64,000 nucleotides of DNA from Auricularia sp. M13 (taxonomy: Eukaryota > Basidiomycota > Agaricomycetes > Auriculariales > Auriculariaceae). A program made the translations under genes and the position numbers. Under the pieces are notes generated by a model. That model did no database searches, was not told the DNA's origin, and saw only the letters and a program-made list of their open reading frames with translations. Where the stretch lies: NCBI GenBank assembly GCA_037042915.1, contig CM073200.1, positions 1,116,001-1,180,000 on the forward strand, in the 5' to 3' direction. Positions 57,666 through 64,000 of the stretch are shown here, in pieces; position 1 is the first letter of the stretch; each line of letters opens with the position of its first letter.

Positions 57666-60600
57666 CCCCCACTCGCACGAAGACGAAGACCCATGGCACG
57701 GCAGAACTTGCGGTGCTTGTCCTCGCTGAGAGGCTTGGTGAAAATATCTGCGACCTGATCGTGTGTAGAGACGTAGCGAACGGTTGCGTGACCCTTGAGA
57801 ACGAGATCGTCGCGGATGAAATGATATTTGCGCGCGATGTGTTTCGTGCGTGCGCGGAACTGCGGGTCTTTGCTGAGAATGATCGCGGCCTCGTTGTCGC
57901 AGTTGAGCTCTGTAGGATGGCGTTGCGGATGTCCGAGTTCGGCGAAGAACGAGCGGAGCCAGAGCAGGTGTTGCCCAGCATTGGTGAGACCGACGTACTC
58001 GGATTCAGTCGTAGAGAGCGCTACCATCGTCTGGCGTTTGCTCGACCAGGAGACGGCGCCGGCGTTGGTGATGAAGACATAGCCTGAAGTAGAGCGCGAG
58101 TTGTCGGGATCACTGGACCAGTCAGCGTCTGAGAAACCGTGAAAGTCCATGTCGCAGTTGACGTCCGAGCCTTCGAAGTGCAGCGCCATGGTGGAGGTCC
58201 CTCGCAGGTAACGGAGGATGCGCTTCGCGGCTTCCCAGTGGCAGCGCTTAGGGTTCGCAGCGTATCGACCAAGTACCCCCACTGCATACGCAATGTCCGG
58301 GCGAGTGCCGAGCATAGCGTACATGAGCGAGCCGACAACTTGCGGGTATGAGACGACACATCGCGGGCTGATTTCGTAGCGCGGGAGCGAGGTGTCATCG
58401 CGGGAGTCGGTTGCGGAGAGGTGCGAGCTGTGGTGCATGGGTGTGGCGAAGGGATGCGATTCCTGCATGCCAAAACGTTTCAGCACGGTCTCAACGTACT
58501 GCTCTTGGTCCAGCGCAATGGTACGGGCTGCGCGGTCACGCGTGATGTGAATGCTGAGGACGCAGGAAGCTGGTCCGAGGTCGCGCATTTTGTACAGTTT
58601 GCTGAGCTGCGCCTTTACTGAGTCCATGAACGGTCGATCAGAAGCGGCTAGCAGTAGGTCGTCCACGTAGACCACAAGAAAACAGAGCTTGCCGTTCTCG
58701 CGCCGAACGTAAAGGCAAGTCTCCGCGTTCAAGCTGACGAAGCCGAGTCCGGTGAGAGCCTTGTCGAACGTCTTGTTCCAGGTGCGACCAGCTTGCTTTA
58801 AGCCGTACAGAGAGCGCTTTAGCCGCCAGCATTTGCCCGCTGGGATCTCGACGCCGTCGGGTGGGAGGAGATAGAGCTCTTCGTCGAGTTGGCCATTGAG
58901 AAACGCAGTCGAGACGTCCATTTGATCGAGCTCTAGGTTGTACTTAGCTGCAAGAGCGGCTATTAGACGTACGGAGTCGAGATTTGCAACTGCAGCAAAT
59001 GTTTCCTCGTAATCGACGCCCGCTTTCTGGACGAAGCCGCGCGCGACGATGCGCCCTTTGTAGCGTTCAATGTTGCCGTTTGCGTCGTACTTGATGCGAA
59101 AGACAATCTTGGACGTGATGGGCTTGACACCTTCAGGAATGTCGACGAGCTCGTAGACGTCGTTTTCTTGCAGAGAGCGCAATTCGTCGTTGAGCGCCTC
59201 TTCCCACTTCGCGGCATCTGGACTGGCGCGGGCTTCGCGCATGGTGCGGGGTACGGCGTGTGGTAACGGGCTGTCGTTGGCAATACCGGCAAAAAATTCG
59301 TCGCTGTCCTCGCGGAGTTCCGACATGATGTTCGCAAGACCGGCGATGGCGTCGTCGTCGAGCTCGTCTATGTTCATGCTGCGTTTGGCTTTCAGGTCGT
59401 CAAGGTGTGCTCGCCATTCTCGCTGCGTGCGATGGACGTCTCGTTCGGGATCGGCTTGCCTACGCTCGCGGTCTGGGTAACGGCGCGCAGGTGGCGGATC
59501 AGGGTCTGCTGCAGGAGCTTCTTGCACCGGAGGATCCGGGATTGGCGGTGGCTGTGCGACGGGATCCGGGATGTCCAAATGCGGAGCGCGCGCTGGGCAT
59601 GGGGGAGTGTCATCGTCGTCGACTTCCTCAACCCAAGCGCGTTGCAGTCGAGGTTTGGGATCAGCGGCAGCAGGTTTTGCGTCCGCAGGTGCGTCAGTGG
59701 CAAGACGTTGCAGTTGTTCCCCCCACTGCTCCGGCGAAAGACGTTCCTCGGCCGGTGCAACCTTGAAACCAGCCATTTTGTACTCATCGAACAGGACGTG
59801 AAGTCCGGGTATGACCTTGCGCGTGTGAAGATCGAACAACCGGTAATCTTTGCTGCGGTCGGTGTGGCCGAGCAGGACGCAACGGCGTGCGCGTCTGCCC
59901 ATCTTCCAGTCGCGTTGCGGTTTGTCGATCATTTTGTACGCGAGGCATCCGAAAGGCCGCAGCTTCGACACGTCGGGCCGTCGTTTGAAGAGGACCTCGT
60001 ACGGTGAGCGTCCGTCAGCAGCGGAGGTTGGTTGGCACGCGATGAGGTCGGTAGCGTAACGCATCGCTTCGACCCAGAACGACGGAGGAAGGCCCGATTC
60101 GATAAGCACTGTGGTAGCGGTTGTTACTATCGTTTGGTTCATGCGCTCGGCGACGCCGTTTTGCTGAGGCGTGTACGGTGATGTGGTTTCGTGCTTTATG
60201 CCGTCGGCAGCAAGTTGAGCTTCAAAAGCTTTTGACGTGAACTCGCCGCCGTTGTCGCTGCACAGGAACTGGACGAATTCCGGAGAAAGCTCGAGTTCAC
60301 AGAGCTCGTCGCGGAAGTAAGCTTCGACGTCAGCCTTCCATTGGCGATACTTGGCGAGTGCCTGGCTCTTGCGTTGCAAGAATAACGTCCAGGGATGGCC
60401 CGAGTAGTCATCGGTCAGCGTCATCGAGTAAAGCTTGCCATCGGGTCCGGGATACTTCATCGGGCCGCAGAGATCGACGTGAACGAGTTGAAGAGGGCGA
60501 GTGGCGCGTTGACGTCCAGTGGGAAAGGGTAGCTTCTTCATCTTCCCCATGATGCAGTGCTCGCAGATGGCAGGCTTGCCGGATAGCTTGCTGACGCCCT

Positions 60601-62236
60601 CAACGCGCCCGTCGTTCACCATTCGCTTCAACGCTTCGAAGTTTAGGTGGCCCATACGACGGTGCATGAGATTTATGTCGACAGTCTTGCCCTTGCGCGG
60701 TTTCTTCGCGCTGGCAGCGTGAGCGTGCTCATCTGTGGCGGTAGACGATGCATGGGGCTGTGGACGAGGGCAAGCATCGGTTGGGAACTGCAAAGCAACG
60801 CCGTTGAGGTGGTAGAGGCCACGTCGGCGATCTCCGTCGAGGATGCATTTCGTGCCCTTGAGGACTCTGCAACGGCCGCGTGCGAAGCGCGATTCCAGCC
60901 CTTTCTCGTCGAGAGAGCCAACGGCAATGAGAGTGAGCTTGAAGCGTGGGACGAAGAGAACGCCCGAAAGGGTGAGCTCGTACGCTTGCTTGTTCACAAC
61001 GGTCCTGAGAACGATCTGCCCTTCGCCGAGCGCCTCAGTGAACGAGTTGTCACCGAAGCGGACGCGTTTAGGCTTGTCAAAAGGCCTGTACGTTGACGGC
61101 TTGAACCATGAGCGATGCGGGCAGATTGTGGCTGAAGCGCCGGTGTCGAGGATTGTGACTTGCGAGATCTGTCCAGAACTTGCCGCGTGCGCAACGATTT
61201 CACCGTCAGCGAAATAAAGAGAAAGCTTCTTGATTGCGGCAGCGGTGAGCGTTACATGCGCTTCGTCGTCGTCAGAGCCGCTGGCGGCGTCGTCGTCGCT
61301 GGCGACGCGATGCGCGACGGTCTTGTCCTTTTTCTTCCCCCCACCTCCCCCACTGCTTCCCGCGTTCTTCTTGTTCGCCTTGTGAGCTGAGACGGCGTTC
61401 TTCAGCTCCTTGCAATCGACGGTGTCGTGGAAGCAGGTGCCATGGAACGCGCAATACTTGTCGCCTTTGTTGCGAGTGCTAGACTGCTTCGCGGGCTTCT
61501 GGTTCGACGCGGCGTGAACGTTGTTGGCAGTCGGTTCCGTCGAAATGCGAAGAGCGCGCGCGAGCAGAGCGTTCTCGACTTGGGCAAACGTGAGCGGGTT
61601 GGCGTCCGTGACGGGAGCGAGGAGCGGCGTCTGGAACGCGTCCCATTCAGGAGTGTCAGGCAGCGAGAGAAGGAGGATCAGAGCGCCGAGTTGGTCCTTG
61701 AAGCCAGAGCCGAGGTCCTCGAGCACTTGTAGAGTATCGCGAACGCTGTTGATGTGTTCCTGCATGGGGGCGCCGTCCTCGTAGCGAATATTGAACAGCT
61801 CCTTCAGCGCGCGGAAGACGCGCATGACCTTGTTCGTCGTGAGATAGCGGGCCTCAAGCGTCTCGAGCAGCGAGCGAGCGGTGTAGCCGCGCGTGGCGAT
61901 CTTGGACTGGACAACGCTGAGCGCGGAGCCACCGAGATGCTGCGCGACGAGGCTGGCAGCTTTCTTCGCGTTGGTCTTATGCTCACGGATCTCGGTCTCG
62001 CGTGCGATGACCCTGGCGGCGTTCTTGCCGTCAGATTCGAGCGCGATCAGCGACGGTTCGGTCGGGACGGGGTCATGGAGGAAGTCATCAATGCCCAGCC
62101 GGAGGGCCTCGATTTCGAGCTTGGTGCGCCAGAGAGTGTAGGTCTCCATCCCATTCAGAATGGGGACGTGAGAGTTGGGGACGCTCGAGTCAGTGGTGGA
62201 CGCCATGGCAGTCAGAGGCAACGACGTCTGGGACAA
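57653..62236 (-). CDS. Copia gag-pol polyprotein frame (1,527 codons)
   Basis: Domain order from the start: capsid-like gag (residues 1-260), a Cys/His knuckle region, aspartic protease (LDTGASATICP), integrase with an HHCC finger (HRRMGHLNFEALKR ... CEHCIMGKM) and catalytic core (VHVDLCGPM, SDNGGEFTSKAFE), reverse transcriptase (FLNGQLDEELYLLPPDG, VVYVDDLLLAA) and RNase H (STTESEYVGL). Integrase before reverse transcriptase defines the copia (Pseudoviridae) class. One frame carries all parts, as many copia elements do. Confidence 0.95.
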   Translation of the reverse strand: MSQTSLPLTAMASTTDSSVPNSHVPILNGMETYTLWRTKLEIEALRLGIDDFLHDPVPTEPSLIALESDGKNAARVIARETEIREHKTNAKKAASLVAQHLGGSALSVVQSKIATRGYTARSLLETLEARYLTTNKVMRVFRALKELFNIRYEDGAPMQEHINSVRDTLQVLEDLGSGFKDQLGALILLLSLPDTPEWDAFQTPLLAPVTDANPLTFAQVENALLARALRISTEPTANNVHAASNQKPAKQSSTRNKGDKYCAFHGTCFHDTVDCKELKNAVSAHKANKKNAGSSGGGGGKKKDKTVAHRVASDDDAASGSDDDEAHVTLTAAAIKKLSLYFADGEIVAHAASSGQISQVTILDTGASATICPHRSWFKPSTYRPFDKPKRVRFGDNSFTEALGEGQIVLRTVVNKQAYELTLSGVLFVPRFKLTLIAVGSLDEKGLESRFARGRCRVLKGTKCILDGDRRRGLYHLNGVALQFPTDACPRPQPHASSTATDEHAHAASAKKPRKGKTVDINLMHRRMGHLNFEALKRMVNDGRVEGVSKLSGKPAICEHCIMGKMKKLPFPTGRQRATRPLQLVHVDLCGPMKYPGPDGKLYSMTLTDDYSGHPWTLFLQRKSQALAKYRQWKADVEAYFRDELCELELSPEFVQFLCSDNGGEFTSKAFEAQLAADGIKHETTSPYTPQQNGVAERMNQTIVTTATTVLIESGLPPSFWVEAMRYATDLIACQPTSAADGRSPYEVLFKRRPDVSKLRPFGCLAYKMIDKPQRDWKMGRRARRCVLLGHTDRSKDYRLFDLHTRKVIPGLHVLFDEYKMAGFKVAPAEERLSPEQWGEQLQRLATDAPADAKPAAADPKPRLQRAWVEEVDDDDTPPCPARAPHLDIPDPVAQPPPIPDPPVQEAPAADPDPPPARRYPDRERRQADPERDVHRTQREWRAHLDDLKAKRSMNIDELDDDAIAGLANIMSELREDSDEFFAGIANDSPLPHAVPRTMREARASPDAAKWEEALNDELRSLQENDVYELVDIPEGVKPITSKIVFRIKYDANGNIERYKGRIVARGFVQKAGVDYEETFAAVANLDSVRLIAALAAKYNLELDQMDVSTAFLNGQLDEELYLLPPDGVEIPAGKCWRLKRSLYGLKQAGRTWNKTFDKALTGLGFVSLNAETCLYVRRENGKLCFLVVYVDDLLLAASDRPFMDSVKAQLSKLYKMRDLGPASCVLSIHITRDRAARTIALDQEQYVETVLKRFGMQESHPFATPMHHSSHLSATDSRDDTSLPRYEISPRCVVSYPQVVGSLMYAMLGTRPDIAYAVGVLGRYAANPKRCHWEAAKRILRYLRGTSTMALHFEGSDVNCDMDFHGFSDADWSSDPDNSRSTSGYVFITNAGAVSWSSKRQTMVALSTTESEYVGLTNAGQHLLWLRSFFAELGHPQRHPTELNCDNEAAIILSKDPQFRARTKHIARKYHFIRDDLVLKGHATVRYVSTHDQVADIFTKPLSEDKHRKFCRAMGLRLRASGGVTT

Positions 62237-62312
62237 AGGAGAGCGGAGTTCGAAATCGCGTTGTATGCAATAGCAAACGGGGTGTCAGTGCCGACTGACG
62301 GGGCTCATAACC

Positions 62313-62628
62313 TGAGAAAGGTCACGAATGCGACTGATGGAGCGCGTGCAGCGCGGAATACTCAGTCGCAGTGGGCAAAAGACAGATGCGAACTGTATAT
62401 ACCTGATGGAGCGCTTGCAGCGCGGAATACTAGATACAATGAGCATATGAAAAGGAAAAGGGAAAGGAAAACTCGAGTCTCACCTCAGTCGCAGTGGGCA
62501 AAAGACAGATGCGAACTGAGGTGAGGTACAGGCTGTGCGGGGGCATATGTAGTCTGAGAGCGGACAATAGAAAAGAGAGATGAGACTGAGAGTGGCACGA
62601 AGTGCCACTCGATGGTCAAGTCGTGACA
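62313..62628 (-). repeat. 5' LTR of the copia element
   Basis: It ends at TG...CA and is followed by GGCCTC, the right copy of the target duplication. It contains two copies of a CAGTCGCAGTGGGCAAAAGA word. Confidence 0.95.
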
Positions 62629-62634
62629 GGCCTC

Positions 62635-63215
62635 GAGGAAACGTTGTGGAAGTTGCAGTGGGCGCTTGAGTCGACCGGGCATCAAATTGCGGTTTGCGGT
62701 TTGTCCACGGTCATCCCGGATACCACAGGCAACCTGCGGCATGCACACGGAGTCTGGGACCCCATGTGGCCAATTAAATATATTTTTCGGAGCAAAAAGG
62801 CTGTCATATACCAGAAAAATTGATGAGCTGCGCATTTCCGGAAGAAACCCGGAGGTATATCCGCGGAAATAGGATGGATGGGTCAGGCCTCGGTGGCTTG
62901 CAGAGGTTACCAACCCGGTGCCGTTCAATTTGCTTCCGGTGTCCCCTTGCCGCGCGTGTATTCCATGGCCATCGATGTGCGTCGTTGAGCTGTGAGAGAG
63001 AGAGACGTGTCAAACGGAAAGCGCAGGTTATAGCTGGTTTATATATCCGCTGCACGCTGTCTTGAATTATCCAGCTTTCCGAGCTCACACAGCGATTTGC
63101 GCAGCCCGGTGACAACGGGATTCTCCTCGCTGGATGGCGTGATCCCTTGCCGATGATAAGCGGAGAGCGAAAAATGCAGACAGTGGAATTGCTATGGCCT
63201 AAGCAGTTAGTTACA
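62635..63215. other. Intergenic with a third repeat copy
   Basis: 62862-62945 shares AGGATGGATGGGTC, CAGAGGTT, AATTTG and TTCCGG in the same order as the repeats at 27132 and 56717. Nothing else is recognised. Confidence 0.45.
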
Positions 63216-63988
63216 TCACGTCGAGACAGTGTCAGCAAAGGGATGATTCGGCATTGATCTTGGGAGGGTGGGAAGAATGCCAAAGTAGTCGTAGAAGGTC
63301 TGTGCATAGAATTTCCAGACATCGCGTTCCACCTGCAGAAGTTGGTCCGTCGTCAGTCCTTCATGCGTCGTAAAGCGCCTGAAGTTAGCAACTTCGCGGC
63401 ACCTCGGCCAAGCTCGAACGAGCTTCCAAAAATGATATATGGAAGTGAGGCGTTTTGCGGGATCGGGATCAGTCTGCACGGGTGTGGACATCCCGGAAGG
63501 CACAAAGCCGTCATCTCCGCCCCAGCATTGTTGCAGGATAGAATCGCGCTCGGTCTGAATCTCAGGAGTCCAGATTCTCATGGACCTGAGCACGGTGGTG
63601 TCCGTCCGACGAAGCTGGAACCGAAATCCTGCTTCCTCCAACTCCCAGATGAGAAAAGCGCGAATCTCCCGGCGATTCAGGTCAGACGGCGTCAGAGGAT
63701 GCTGGCGGATGACGAATTCCTTCAGGGAATGGCCATTCGGCAGCTCGCGGTTATACCCATAGACGGGATCAGGCGGGGGAGTTCGGGGATGTGACTTCAT
63801 CGAGGGACGCACACCCTGACCGGTCTCAGCCTCCAAGTCGCTCACGGACGGCATCGCGTGCAGTCCTGAACCTCCACGGTCAGATTCCCAATCCTAAGAT
63901 CACGCAAATGTCAGATGATTAGCAGGTTCTCAGCATTCCCGTCACGCACCTTCGCGCGACTGTACAGAACGAGTCTCCCTTCAGAATT
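63216..63988 (-). CDS. Uncharacterised agaricomycete protein, 5' part beyond the window
   Basis: Two exons are visible: 63950-63988 and 63216-63893, joined across a 56 nt intron (donor GTGCGT, acceptor CTTAG) in phase, with an AG acceptor at 63989 showing that more lies to the right. The visible part is 238 residues ending HPFADTVST. Blocks such as REIRAFLIWELEEAGFRFQL, DSILQQCWGGDDGFV and YAQTFYDYFGILP resemble a large uncharacterised mushroom family that I recall with the pattern REIR..L.WEL.E..FR..L and a Y.QTFY..FG ending. No catalytic motif is seen. The frame is clean. Confidence 0.75.
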
Positions 63989-64000
63989 CTGCAGAAATCA

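Larger units (their letters stand above)
57350..62628 (-). mobile_element. Ty1/copia-type LTR retrotransposon, looks whole
   Basis: A 5,279 bp element read on the minus strand. It has 316 bp LTRs with TG...CA ends, an exact 6 bp target duplication GGCCTC (57344-57349 and 62629-62634), and a single long gag-pol frame between them. The two LTRs differ at 3 of 316 positions, so the insertion is young. The primer-binding site abuts the 5' LTR: the plus strand at 62301-62312 reads GGGCTCATAACC, the anticodon stem-loop of initiator methionine tRNA, as in copia and Ty5, which prime from a half-tRNA. A purine run precedes the 3' LTR. It looks whole, with no breaks seen. Confidence 0.96.

Noticed and set aside
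1-64000. tRNA or rRNA genes
   Set aside because: No cloverleaf-compatible A/B box pair was found; GTTCGAA words occur only in the hAT repeats or inside exons.

Overview
The window looks like a repeat-rich stretch of a mushroom-forming basidiomycete genome (Agaricomycetes, perhaps a Mycena-like agaric; the genus is inference). The signs are protein genes split by many 43-65 nt GT-AG introns, several uncharacterised gene families of a mushroom type, a fungal LINE tail, a copia-type LTR retrotransposon and many short DNA transposons. No bacterial feature, tRNA, rRNA or CRISPR array was seen.

The best-supported host genes were built by hand, splice by splice, with reading phase kept throughout. 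They are: a WD40 protein with a C-terminal membrane segment (52065-53642, 9 exons), a RING-type protein (54463-55241, 6 exons), two paralogues of one uncharacterised family (11565-12941 and 48319-49684), two paralogues of a second family (22972-23813 and 25918-26771), a basic, disordered protein (17819-19201, 8 exons), a small basic protein (25142-25704), and a gene whose 5' half has been expanded by a ~296 bp tandem repeat (14627-17533). A gene at the right edge (63216-63988) runs out of the window, and 5594-6237 and 19634-20203 hold further hypothetical genes.

Mixed with these are decayed copies of housekeeping genes: myosin II heavy chain (27988-34617, with an internal 150 bp inversion), CCT4 chaperonin (39381-41310), a DEP-domain piece of a Rho1 GEF (9400-9740) and a probable eIF2A piece (8921-9240). 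The myosin copy keeps an intron position, so it is not a retrocopy.

Mobile DNA is dense. A LINE 3' end (1-1848) is split by a 772 bp inverted-repeat element. hAT-type non-autonomous elements lie at 7178-7773, 37643-38101 and 41969-43820, the last with another element nested inside. A long-inverted-repeat Mutator-like element (34642-35667) sits 25 bp upstream of the myosin start and is followed directly by a Tc1/mariner-type element (35721-36390). A TA-flanked 268 bp element is at 55448-55715. A young, whole-looking copia element with 316 bp LTRs and a 6 bp target duplication occupies 57350-62628. Minisatellites lie at 13165-13446, 16003-17340, 24000-24930 and 51676-51814, and a 52 bp perfect palindrome lies at 19439-19490.

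The genes do not form an obvious pathway. The layout is best read as islands of lineage-specific, intron-rich genes between transposons and pseudogenes.
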